The translations under genes and the position numbers were made by a program. Positions 23,433-34,324 of a DNA stretch of 64,000 nucleotides are shown one piece after another. Source of the DNA: Adenanthera pavonina (lineage: Eukaryota; Streptophyta; Magnoliopsida; Fabales; Fabaceae); the NCBI GenBank assembly GCA_026686845.1, contig JAIVEN010000001.1, positions 34,092,001 to 34,156,000 on the forward strand, in the 5' to 3' direction. The stretch's first letter is position 1; the number at the start of each line of letters is the position of its first letter. A model generated the notes under the pieces. The model was not told the origin of the DNA and searched no databases. It saw only the letters and a program-made list of their open reading frames with translations.

Positions 23433-24262
23433 ATGTCGTCGAGTAATTCTGCTACACTATTATTGCGATCTATCCTTGTGAAGGACAAACTCAATGGGAC
23501 CAACTTTCTTGACTGGCTTAGGAACTTGAGAATTGTTCTCAAGCAGGAAAGAAAGTCATATGTCCTAGATGAACCCATTCCTGAGGAGCCTGCAGCCAAT
23601 GCTCCAAGAGCCCAAAAGGATGCTTATAATAAGCATCTTAATGACTCTGTGGATGTTGGATGCCTAATGTTAGCCACCATGATCCCAGAACTTCAAAGAG
23701 CTCTGGAACATATGGAGGCTTATGAGATGATTGGACATCTCAAGGAAATATTCCAACAATAGGCAAGGCAAGAAAGGTTTGAAACCACAAAAGCCTTATA
23801 TTCCAGCAAAATGACTTATGGTGCATCAGTTAGTTCTCATGTTTTGAGCATGAAAGACTACATTGATCACCTTGAAAGGCTTGGATTTCCCATAACCTAG
23901 GAGTTAGCTACAGATTTGATCTTAAACTTACTCCCAGAGTGTTATGATCAATTTGTCATGAACTATAATATGAACAACATGGAGAAATCAATTTCTGAGC
24001 TGCATGCGATGCTTAAAACTGCTGAGTAAAACATCAAGAAAAAAACTAGCAACATTTTAATGGTTCAGAAGGGAAAAGGAATGAAAAAGAAAGGTAAGGA
24101 TAAGGGAAAGGGAAAAGGCTTGGATAACAAGTCCAAGGAGCAAGACAAGTGCAAGCCCAACCCCAAAACCAAGCCTGCAGCCAAGAAGGCAAAGCCTCAT
24201 AAGGAAGGACTCTGTTTCTTTTGCAATGAACCTGGTCATTGGAAGAGGAACTATGAGCTTTA
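23433..24262 (+). pseudogene. Element C gag
   Basis: ATG at 23433 followed by SSSNSATLLLRSILVKDKLN and then GTNFLDWLRNLRIVL, the start of the copia UBN2-type capsid domain. After TAG codons at 23760 and near 23898 the similarity continues (HLERLGFP, LPECYDQFVMNYNMNNME), then a Lys-rich linker and the zinc knuckle CFFCNEPGHWKRN (about 24211-24250). The final Cys of the CCHC knuckle is replaced by Tyr. It encodes the capsid/nucleocapsid precursor; at least three in-frame stops make it inactive. Confidence 0.83.
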
Positions 24263-24299
24263 AAAGGAAGATCTAAAACAAAAGAAGAATAGCGGGGCT

Positions 24300-25700
24300 A
24301 TTACTTCAGGTATTTATGTTATAGAAATTAATCTTTCTACTTCTCCAAAATGGGTATTAGATACTGCATGTGGAATTCACATTTGTACAAATGTGTAGGG
24401 TCTCAAAAGGAGTAGGAAGTTGAAAAAGGGCGAAATAGACCTACAAGTCAAAAATAGAGCAAGAGTTGCTGCTTTAGCCGTAGGCACTTATGAATTAATT
24501 TTGCCTAGTGGGCTTTTGTTAATTTTGAAAAATTGCTATTATGTTCCAGCTTTGAGTCAGGACATTGTTTCACTTTCTTATTTAGATGAGGAAGGCTTCA
24601 ATTATTGGGAATAAAAAATGTTCTATTTATTTTAATGACATCTTTTATGTGGATGGAGATTTGCATGGTGGCCATTTTTATTTGAACCTTGAAGCTCCCA
24701 ATAAGGAACATATCTATAACGTATCTGCCAAAAGGATCAAGTTAAATGATTTGAATCTGACCTACCTATGGCACTGTTGTCTAGGCCACATAAATGAGAA
24801 ACACATTTCAAAGCTCCATCAAGATGGACTTCTCAATTCATTTGATTTTGAATCATTTGACACTTACAAATCTTGTTTATTGGGAAAGATTATAAAGGCA
24901 CCTTTTACTGGACATAGTGAAAGGGCCACTAACTTATTGGACCTAATACTTATAGATGTATGTGGTCCGTTAAGTACAACTGCCAGAAGTGGTCACCTGT
25001 AATTCATTAGTTTTATAGATGACTTTAGTAGATATGAATATATTTATCTAATAAGACAAAAATCTGAATCTTTTGAAGTATAGAATCAACTTTGTAAATC
25101 TATTAAAGCACTTCAATCTGATCGAAGTGGTGAATATTTGAGCCAAGAATTTATTGACCATCTTAGAAATTATGGAATTGTTTCACAATTAACTCCACCA
25201 GAACACCACAGTGGAATGGTGTTTCTGAATGGAGGAATTGAACCCTACTAGATATGATTCAATCTATGATGAGTCAAACAGATCTTCTACCATCCTTTTA
25301 GGGCTATGCATTAGAAACAACTACATTCACACCAAATCGTGTTCCATCTTAGGTGGTTGAAAAGACCCCATATGAGATATGGACTGGAAAGAAGCCTATT
25401 TTGCCTTTTCTAAAGATTTGGGGATGCGAGGCATATGTTAAGCAACAAGCCTTAAATAAGTTAGTACCCAAATCTATAAAATGCCTTTTTATGGGGTATC
25501 CTAAGGAAACTAAAATGCCTTTTTATAGGGTATCCTAAGGAAACTAAGGGATACTACTTCTACAATCCCACTGATGACAAAATGTTTATTGCTTGGAATG
25601 GTATCTTTCAAGAAAAAGAGTTTGTGTCTGAAAGAACCAGTAGGAGTAAGATAAATATCGAAGAAGTTCGAGACCCACAAAATTGCATTGAGCTAGAGAT
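24300..25700 (+). pseudogene. Element C protease and integrase
   Basis: Protease: WVLDTACGIHICTN (24352-24393), with DTA in place of DSG. GAG_pre-integrase: YLWHCCLGHINEKHISKL and SCLLGKIIKAPF. Core: LIDVCGPL, FIDDFSRYEYIYL, SDRSGEYLS, with the catalytic E region decayed (the expected NGV-ERRN block reads MVFLNGGIEP). The C-terminal part has TPYEIWTGKKPILPFLKIWG. Stops occur near 25002, 25083 and 25250, and a 34-bp tandem duplication at 25478-25545 shifts the frame. Confidence 0.8.
25478..25545. repeat. 34-bp tandem duplication in element C integrase
   Basis: Two adjacent 34-base units (25478-25511 and 25512-25545) differ at one base (GGGGTATCC against AGGGTATCC). The unit length is not divisible by three, so it shifts the frame. 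The encoded motif is K(C/M)PF-(M/Y)GYP-like. Confidence 0.9.
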
Positions 25701-25829
25701 GGAAGAATGAGAAGACTCACAACAAGTTGATGGGCCTACTCAAGTAGCACAAGGCCCAAGAAGGTCTGATAAAGCACGGCATCAACCTCAAAGATATGGA
25801 TTTCTTTTAACTGATAGTCGTGATATGTT

Positions 25830-26662
25830 GCTCTTGGATCAAGAAGAGCTAACCACCTATCAAGAGGCCATAATGGGATCTGACTCTGAAAAATGGCTGC
25901 ATGCCATGAAGTCTAAGATGCAAGCCATGTATGACAATTAGGTATGGACCTTGATTGACCCACCTGAAGGTATAAAAATCATTAGGTGTAAATGAGTTTT
26001 TAAGAAGAAAACCAACATGGATGGCCAAGTGCATACCTTCAAAGCATGATTGGTTGCAAAAGGATTCAAGCAAATTCATGGTATAGACTATGATGAAACC
26101 TTTTCGCCAGTTGCCATGATTAAGTCAGTCAGGATCCTTCTTGCCATTATAGCGTACTATGATTACGAGATTTGACAGATGTACATCAAAACAGCATTCC
26201 TTAATGGAAAGTTGCTTGAGGATGTATACATGACACAACCTGAGGGTTTTGTACATCCAGAAGATTCTACGAAGGTTTGCAAGCTTCAAAAATCCATTTA
26301 TGGATTGAAGCAAGCATCTTGTAGTTGGAATCAATGTTTTGACGAAGTAGTCAAAGAGTTTGGACTTATCCAAAATGTTGATGAACCTTGTGTTTACAAG
26401 AAGGTTAGCGGGAGCATAATTGTATTTCGAGTGCTTTATGTTGATGACATCCTACTCATTGGGAATGACATTCCTACCTTGCAGAATGTCAAGACTTGGT
26501 TAGGAAAGTGTTTCTCAATGAAGGACTTAGGAGCACAATTATATTCTAGGTATTAGGATCTATAGGGATAGATCCAAGAGTCTAATTGGCCTAAGTCAGT
26601 ACACTTATATAGACAAAGTATTGCATAGGTTTAGTATGCAAGACTCAAAGAGGGGTTACATA
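25830..26662 (+). pseudogene. Element C reverse transcriptase, interrupted
   Basis: RVT_2 domain from the block around WLHAMKSKMQAMYDN through VAKGFKQIHGIDYDETFSP, QMYIKTAFLNGKLLEDVYM and CKLQKSIYGLKQASCSWN to the catalytic YVDD (26437-26448). It has four or more in-frame stops and is then cut by the solo LTR at 26663. The final part of the domain resumes at 28332. It is inactive. Confidence 0.85.
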
Positions 26663-28326
26663 TGTTAGATTAGCTGGCTTCCTAAAAGGGGGTGGAATTG
26701 GGAAGATTAAAAATTTTCTGCAAAATATCAAGAAGGTGAAGAAAGCAATATATGATGGTAAAATAGAGTATAAACAAATAATTGTAAAGGTGACAGTAAA
26801 GACAAGAAGACTCAGAAAATTTATCCTGGTTCGGTCTCTCTACTTGACCTATGTCCAGTCCCCAAGTCAGCACTTGAGATTTTCCACTATTCTGCAAGAA
26901 TTTCGTGGGCTTCTTGCAAACGCCTCAGTACAAAGATGTTGCTCTGTTTCTAGAGCTTTATTCAATCACTCTATGCACTCTTACAAAGTGCTTCCCAATC
27001 CCTTGTAATATCCCCTCACAAGAAAATCTATCTTCCAGATGAAGATAAGATTGTTTACAAAGAATAAACTCTCTTAGATATAGTGAATATGACAGTTGAG
27101 GTACAAAATATTGAAGTGAGAGAGTAACAGACTTTGAGTAGATGATTTGGCAGAGTTTCAGTATATACAAAGTTAAATTTGTTACCCACAACTTCAAATG
27201 ATGTTATATATATAGATTTAGGTCTCAAATATCCGTTAGAGACAAAATCTATCCATTGGAGAAGTTATCCAACGGTTACTCTGAAAAACTATCCGTTAAC
27301 CAACCGCATTTAATACTTCTGACATACTGAAATTTGAATTTTGGTTGGTTAACAGACGAATTTTAAAGAAACCAAAGGTTAACAGCTTTAATGTTGAATG
27401 CCTGAAGTTCGTCTGTCATGAAGTGAAATTCGAATTTTGATATTTGGAAAATATTTCTATGTTGTGACATATGAATTTTCAAGTAGAAAGTTTTTCTGTT
27501 AAGTGTGAACAGTATTTTCAATTTGCTATAGTGCCTTCGAAATTCAAATTTTGGAACCCCAAAATTCGTCTGTCCGTAGTTGGTTTACAAGGCTCAATAG
27601 TTCATAGAGTTCAAAATTCAAATTTTCAAAGGGCAAAATTCGTCTGTCAGAGAGGCCTCTTTTCAGACTAACTTCAAAATTCGAATTCATAAATACTGTC
27701 ATTCGTATGTCAATCATGTCATTCTAACAGACTCACAAGGTTAGTTTATGAAATTCAAATTTTCATGTTCAAAGTTCGTCAGTCAGTGAGCAACTTTGAA
27801 ACTTAATCTAAACTTGGTTTCAAATGAATTCTTACACAATTTCAGACGAATTTCTTTAGTTTTCATAAGTTTCATTTTGTCTGAAATTCAAATTTTCAAA
27901 ACCCAAAGTTCGTCTGTTTCTTAAAGCTCCTTTTAGACACTTATCAAATTTTGAATTTTCCCAAGTCAAAATTCGTCTGTCAGAGAAGCATCTCCTTAGA
28001 CTTATTTAGTTTAAATACGAAATTCGAATTTCCAAAGCCAAAGTTTGAATTTCCAAGATGACAGTTTAATATAAACCTTTCAAACTTTGTTTGTTGGTGG
28101 GTGTTTTTCAAATATTCCATGATTTAACATAGAATCAAGGTTTTAAAACATCTTTTCACTAAATCAAAGTCTTTTACTCAAATTAAAACACAACTAAACA
28201 ACCTATATCTATCTTTGCATAGATTTATCCAGAATTTCTTCACTTGAAACCTTTTGGGCACCTTTGATATCTTTATTCCAAGCTTTTGAGGGTTAGTTTA
28301 GATTCATCAAAACTCTGGATTCAATA
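26663..28326 (-). repeat. Solo LTR of the element A family inside element C
   Basis: On the plus strand it begins TGTTAGATTAGCTGGCTTCC and ends GGATTCAATA (ancestral CA to TA). It is 1,664 bp, almost the same length as A's LTR (1,666). The five-base target duplication ACATA is perfect (26658-26662 and 28327-28331). It has the same TTCGTCTGT and AAATTCGAATTTT motif series, and no internal sequence. It therefore formed by LTR-LTR recombination after inserting into C. Confidence 0.93.
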
Positions 28327-28331
28327 ACATA

Positions 28332-29088
28332 CCCATATCTCATGGCATCAATCTCAGCAAAGCTCAGTGTCCTTGTTCACGAGATGAGCGAGAACGCATG
28401 AGCAAGATTCCATATACTTTGGCAATTGGATCTATTATGTATGCCATGTTGTGCACTCGATTGGATGTCTCATAAGCCTTAAGCATGATTAGTAGATATC
28501 AGTCAGATCTAGGTGAGAATCACTGGACTGCTGTCAAGAATATTCTGAAGTACTTAAGAAGGACTAAGGATGTATTCTTGGTGTATGGGGGATTAGAAGA
28601 TGAGTTGGTTGTAAATGGTTACACAAATGCAATTTTCCAATTTGACAAAGATGATTCTAGATCGCAATCAGAATTCTTATTCTATTTGAATGGTGGAGCA
28701 GTTAGTTGGAAAAGTTCCAAGCAAAGCACTGTAGCTAATTCTACAACAGAAGCTGAGTACCTAGCAACATCAGATACAACTAAGGAAGCTGTTTGGATTA
28801 TGAAGTTCATCACTAAGCTTAGAGTGGTGCCTACCATCTCAAATCCGATAGATCTATTTTGTGACAACAACAGTGCAATAGCACAGGCTAAAGAGCCTAG
28901 GTCACATCAAAGAACCAATCACATACCCAGGCAATATCATCTCATTAGAGAAATCATTGATAGGGGTGATATAAAGATATGCAAAATACCAACTGATGAC
29001 AATGTTGTTGATCCTCTTACTAAGTCGCTTGCACAGATAAAGCATGAGTTAGGTCAATGGGTATTAGATACATCAACAATTGGGCCTA
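28332..29088 (+). pseudogene. Element C end of RT and RNase H
   Basis: Resumes the RT C-terminus after the solo LTR, then the YQSDLGENHWTAVKNILKYL block and RNase H: NGYTNAIFQFDKDDSRS (first Asp), GGAVSWKSSKQSTVANSTTE with the catalytic Glu, LFCDNNSAIAQAKEP, HIPRQYHLIRE and DPLTKSL. The catalytic first motif has drifted (D to N at NAIF). It is open from 28485 past 29088 into the LTR. Confidence 0.85.
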
Positions 29089-29102
29089 GTACAAGTGGGA
29101 GT
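29089..29102 (+). promoter_or_regulatory. Element C polypurine tract
   Basis: Purine-rich ACAAGTGGGAGT directly before the 3' LTR, typical of plant copia elements. Confidence 0.75.
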
Positions 29103-30771
29103 TATTGGAGATTGTGCCCTAATTGTATTATGAACATTGTGTTTCATTATAAAAAAAAAAGTTGTTTTTTTTTCTTACATTATTGTATTGTTTGCATGTT
29201 TTTCTTTATAATAATATCCTTGGATAAGTTATTTTATCCTAAATATCCCTAGTCAATCATCTTTGTGGGAACAATGATGAATTAAGGTTAGTATGATTTT
29301 GATTGATAATTATGTATGATGAAACAAATCAAAATCATAAGCTCCTATTAGAGAATAGGCACTAGATTGACCCGTCATGAGATAACTACATGGATCAAGT
29401 CATAAGCATATCTCATATATAACCGTGTCACTAAGCCCTCAAACCTGAGATCATCATGGCTTCCTACATGGTAAATGCTATACTTTGGCATAGTCAAAAG
29501 TCACCTTTAATCGGGAGATCATAAAGGCTATAATCAGGCATAGTAGAACTCGTATGGAGGAAGATGAATGGTCAAGATGGAATTTGTCCCTCTAATTAAT
29601 GGAGAGATATATCTGGGCCCTTCAATGAGTGAGACTGAGAAAAATGCATGGCCGTGCTCGAATGGAAGAATTTCCATTTGTTATATCAGTCTACTCGGAG
29701 ATCGAGAAAGTGATGGTCAAGTAAAATGGGATGACATTTCCATGCCCCATGCTTGACCCATATATCATGAGACAAAAGGGATGTAATCAGGCTATATGAT
29801 AGGTTGTATCAGATCGCTGATCTTATATGATTTGGGTAGTCATAATAATGTCTTGCTAGAGGTCACTTGTAACTTGTGGGTCCAATAGTGTTATTAGCCC
29901 ACTACCAACATCATACACAAGAATGGGTCAACTCGAGCTATAATGTCCAGATTCATTGAATCTAAAATGTGTCTAGATTCAATGAATTTAATGTTTAATT
30001 TAGGGTGATAGAATTATATATATATGATATATATATATATTAAAATTTGAAATATTTATTTTTGATATATTATATATTTGATATATATATTGTTCAAATT
30101 AATTGAAATCAATTAGTTTTAAATTTAATTTTACATGATAGATTTAAATTTAAACTAATGCCATAATCTAAATTTGATGTAGATTGGATTCTAAATTTGA
30201 ATTTAAACTAATAATATAAATTTGATTTATATGATAAATTAAATCTAGATTTTATTCTAGATATATAATAGATAGTTAGTTTAAATTTAATCTATTAGAT
30301 AGATTTAAATTCAAACTAATCTATTTAATTAATATTTAATTTAATTTAAATTATTGATTTAAATTAAATAAATATCGAATCCTATTTATATATTGATATA
30401 AACTAGGATACATAATCAAATAGAATTTGAATTATTCTAAAGAGAGAGCGGCCGTACACTCAGAAAGATAAACTGTACGGATGAAAATCAAAGGCATACG
30501 GACTGGTACGAAATCATATGGATTTGTACGAACATCACAACTAAATGTGCTAGCACACCGTTCGAGTTGTACTCACCATTCGTGTGGATAGCGGTAGGGA
30601 GAGCTGACTAATTGTATTAGTTCCTAGGGTCCAACAAAACGAAAAAAGAACACCAAGGGACACACCAGAGGTAAATTCTTTTTCTACATCTCAATCTAAA
30701 CAATGTTGACGGATCCATGGGAGGGAATTTCTTATAGTTTTTCCGGTACGTGTATAGTGTAATTCCCAACA
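29103..30771 (+). repeat. Element C 3' LTR
   Basis: Begins TATTGGAGATTGTGCCCT (TG mutated to TA) and ends AATTCCCAACA, 1,669 bp. It aligns throughout with 20785-22490 with many substitutions and small indels, including a missing ATCAATC-like stretch near the start. Confidence 0.88.
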
Positions 30772-31206
30772 ATTAGGACCTATCAAATCCATGTGAAGTA
30801 ATTGTAGTGGTCTTGTTATAGAAACAATGTTTTTGGTATTGAATGATGACTTCATTTGTTTTCCTTTAAGACAAGCATCACATTCTCTATCCTTTTCAAA
30901 CTTAATGTTGGGTAGACCAAGAACAAGTTCACTTTTAATGAGTTTATTTAATTGATGCATGCTAACATGTGCTAATCTCCTATGCCACATCCAACTATCA
31001 TCATTTTCACTTATTAAGCATATAGAGTCTAGAGAAGGTGATTCATCTAAATCAATAGTGTAATAGTTACCATTTCTTACTGCCTTAAGAATCACTTTAC
31101 AGTCATTTTTTCTAATGACTAGGCAGTAGTTGGAATCAAACAGAACCCAATTGCCTCTATCACAGGTTTGACTCACACTCAACAGGTTGTGGTTGAGCGC
31201 TATCAC
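30772..31206 (-). pseudogene. Element B integrase, N-terminal zinc-binding part
   Basis: GAG_pre-integrase with NHNLLSVSQTCDRGNW, WMWHRRLAHVSMHQLNKL and ECDACLKGKQMKSSF, then LLHMDLIGP with the first catalytic Asp just before the element C insertion. The same domain in A is at about 10600-11015. Confidence 0.85.
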
Positions 31207-31424
31207 GAACAGGACTTCTTAAATTGATGTTTTTGGATTTCTTCCAACAATTCCAATCCTAACTATCTTGCTGGATTGGTCACAACCGAAAATAACCTTT
31301 CCTCCTTTCTTATCTCTCAGCATAATGAATTTTTCTTTGTCTCTAGTCATGTGTCTTGAATAAGCACTATCCATGTACCATTTGTTGCTTTTCTTGGCCT
31401 TGAGTTACCCATGCAAAACAAGTT
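31207..31424 (-). pseudogene. Element B protease remnant
   Basis: Decayed copy of the segment that encodes the aspartic protease in D. The protease motif region (near 31330-31385) is recognisable at the DNA level, with frame changes. Confidence 0.55.
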
Positions 31425-33205
31425 TCAGTTCTTTCTTTTAGGTACCCATATTTTCTTGGGTCCTTTCTTATTAGTGGGGGAATCCTTGGGAACCCATTTT
31501 ATCCAATTTCCATTTCCATCCTTCTTGTATATGCAAGTGGATGGCATATGACCCTTCTTGTTACAGAAGTGGCAAGTAGAGAAAGAGCTAGAGGAAAGAG
31601 ATGCATGTCTGAAATAATGACTGTAATATCTATCCTTTTGATTTCTAGGAGCTGGAAATGATTCTATGCTCTGAGTTGGTTTAATGTTATTAGCATGCAC
31701 AAAGTTTCTCAGGTATAGATTCTGTTTTTTGATCTTCAGTTTCTCCTTGATTGCACAAGGATCATATCCTAGAACAGTTTTGTTCTGACTCACAATTTGG
31801 TTTACCAGTAATACTTTTAGCATGTCCTCACCTCTAGTGAGTTTGGTTGGAGTCTTGTGGAGATAATTATTCTTATCTCTCAACTCAATACATGAGACAC
31901 AAATAGAGGTGGTGGTATAAGAAGAAAACTGTGAAGCAGTGCAAGATGTATGAGACTGACTCTCAAGCTTGTGCATTTTCTTTTTAGTTTGACTCAGTTG
32001 TTTAGACATTTTGATGAATTCAGTTATCAATTCATTAAATGCATCACATAGTTCATTATAAGAAGGTTTAGAGTCAATTACCTCAGAATCACTATCACTG
32101 TCTCGGTTGTGATTCTTCTCCTCCTCTACAATCTCGAGCTATCAGGCATAGATTAGCAGTTTCATCATCTTGTGCTACTTCCTCTTCATCTGAACTATCT
32201 CCCCAGATGGAAGATACGAAGGCTTTCTTCTTTTTGCCTTTGTCAGCCGTTTTATCCTTCCCTTGTTTTTTGCTCAGTAGGGGACATTTCCATTTGAAAT
32301 GTCTAGGTTTCTTGCATTCGTAGCATATGATGGAGTCTTTGTTTTCTTTCTTGCTGCCGGTGGCTCCATCTTTCTTTGTAAACCTTCTGAATTTCTTCTT
32401 TCCATAGATTTTGCCAAATTTCCTCACTAGCATGTCCATTGTTTCTTTATCTAGCTCAGCATCCTCCTCTAAATCATCATCATCATTTGCTTTTAGTTTG
32501 AGAGCCAAACTCTCCTTCTTTTGTCAGATAAAGTAGATTCTTGAGAGCCTTTAGCGTCCCTTCATATTCTTCAAGACTCCCAAAGAGGGCTGTGACAGAT
32601 ATCATTGATTCCACCCTAGCTTCCTCTATTGTAGTCACCTTCGGTTGCCACTCACTGGGCAAGGCTATGAGAATTTTTCTAACTTTCTCAGACTAGGTGT
32701 ACTCCTTTCTAAGGCTCTTCAGCTGATTCACAATGAGGGTGAATCTCTTATGCAGATCCTTGATATTCTCACCCTCTTTCATCTTGAAGCTTTCATATTC
32801 TCCAATGCACGTATTCAGTTTATTTTCTCTCACGCCAGTGGTCCCTTCATAAGCAATCTCCAAAGTGTCTCATATGCCTTTGGTTGTTGTAGATTGGGAC
32901 AGCCTTTAGAACTCATCTTGATTAAGAGCACTGACCAGACAATGCTTAGCTTTAAAGTTGAAAAGGACCCTTCTCCTATCCTCCTCATTCCATTCCTCTT
33001 CAAGTTTCCCTCTGTATTTCACATCATCTTGTAGTTTCATTAGAACAAAATCTCCTTTCTGGATGACTGACCAAATATCCAAATCTATGGATTGATGGTA
33101 GATGTGTATCCTCATCTTCCAATACCCATAATATTCTCCACTAAGGTCAGGAGATCTGTTGATGTTGTTTCCTTCTGGAAGGACGCCTTCACCAAAGCCA
33201 GTCAT
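31425..33205 (-). pseudogene. Element B gag
   Basis: ATG at 33203-33205 (TGFGEGVLPEGNN), then EYYGYWKMRIHIY, IDLDIWSVIQKGDFV and AKHCLVSALNQDEF until a stop near 32906. Further blocks sit at 32508-32095 (zinc knuckle CYECKKPRHFKWKC, in which the expected Gly before His is Arg) and 32030-31425 (second knuckle CHFCNKKGHMPSTC, ending KKIWVPKRKN). It is broken by several stops and frame changes but is the same protein type as A and D. Confidence 0.83.
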
Positions 33206-33245
33206 TCTTCTCCTGGATTGTTAGATCCTTTAGCTGGGAGTCTAA

Positions 33246-33257
33246 ACTCTGATACCA
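33246..33257 (-). promoter_or_regulatory. Element B primer-binding site (tRNA-iMet)
   Basis: The complement reads TGGTATCAGAGT, two bases inside the LTR end, as in A. Confidence 0.88.
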
Positions 33258-33259
33258 CT

Positions 33260-34324
33260 TGTTAGTTCAGCTGGCTTCCCAAAGGGAGGTGAATTGGGAA
33301 GATTAAAATTTTTCTGCAAAAATCAAATACAGTGATGAAACTAAAAGTTTACCGAAAAATAGAGTATAAGGAATAAAGAGTAAAGAGAAGAAGACTCAGT
33401 GATTTATCATGGTTTAGTCTATTTCTCTTGACCTACTTCTAATCCCTAAGCCACCACTTGATATTTCTCCACTGTCTCTTGCAAGATTTGAATGGGATTT
33501 TGCAATGACCGCAGTACAACACCAGCTCAAACTTTGAGCTGAAACAAACTCCCTTACTCTTCTTACTCAAGAGTAAGTAACCTCCCTTAGTGTATTCTCA
33601 CACTAAGCACTCTTTACAAGTGTGTAGATGTTTAAAAAATGAAAACTTTCTCAAAATAGTGGATATGAAAATTAAGATACAATGAATGAGCTAAATAGAG
33701 GATAGGTAAGCTTTGAATGAATTCGAAATTAAATCAGCAGAGTTTTGGCGCATTTATTATTTTTCTCATTACCCAAAAACTTAAATAGGGTCCTATTTAT
33801 AGTTTTGGGGCAGAATTATCCATTGGAAACAAAGATTAGCCATTCCTCTCAGTAACATAGCCATTCACCTATCACATTAAATGCATCTGATAGAGGTTAT
33901 GCGGATAAACTCCTTAGATTATGCGAATAACGGGTAACTATTTGCCTTTGTTTTCAACGTAAAGCTTTCGTTATGTGGATAACCTAGCTAGGTTATACAG
34001 ATAACGTACTACCCAAAATGACTAAATTTTAGCTCAAAATCATTTTCATGAAAACCCATTCATTTATTAGGATAAATTTAAGTTTTTCTCAAACTGAGTT
34101 TTTGTAAAACTTAGGTTATCAAGATAACCTCTCAAGGTTATGCGAATAACCTGTTTTGCTGAAGAAGAGCTATGAATTATGTAACATAGGTTATACAAAT
34201 AACCTTCATAAGTTATACAGATAACCTATTTACCCACGAACAGATCAAGTACTCTAAAATATAGATTATGCGGATAAGTTCCCTAGGTTATGCAGATAAC
34301 TTGTTTGTGAACACCTCAATTTGT
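33260..34324 (-). repeat. Element B 5' LTR, part 1
   Basis: Starts TGTTAGTTCAGCTGGCTTCC, conserved with A and D in the first 50 bases, then diverges. A minus-strand TATA box, CTATAAATAG, lies at 33793-33802. The U3 part (33890-34310) holds about ten GGTTATGCGGATAAC-like copies. It is interrupted near 34325; later parts are 38331-38735 and 49247-49484. Confidence 0.8.

Larger units (their letters stand above)
20785..30771 (+). mobile_element. Element C: Ty1/copia retrotransposon, plus strand
   Basis: Order: 5' LTR (20785-22490), iMet-type PBS, leader, gag, protease, integrase, RT, RNase H, polypurine tract, 3' LTR (29103-30771). The gag (LNGTNFLDWLRNLRIVL) differs from SIRE gag, so it is another copia lineage. 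There is no ORF after RNase H. It sits in element B's integrase with a near-perfect five-base target duplication, and carries a solo LTR of the A family inside its RT. Pol has many stops. The two LTRs differ visibly more than D's pair, so C is older than D. Confidence 0.88.

Noticed and set aside
20785..30771. Endogenous pararetrovirus (plant virus) origin
   Set aside because: Integrase motifs, paired LTRs, target duplication and copia gene order are present; no movement protein or caulimovirid features.
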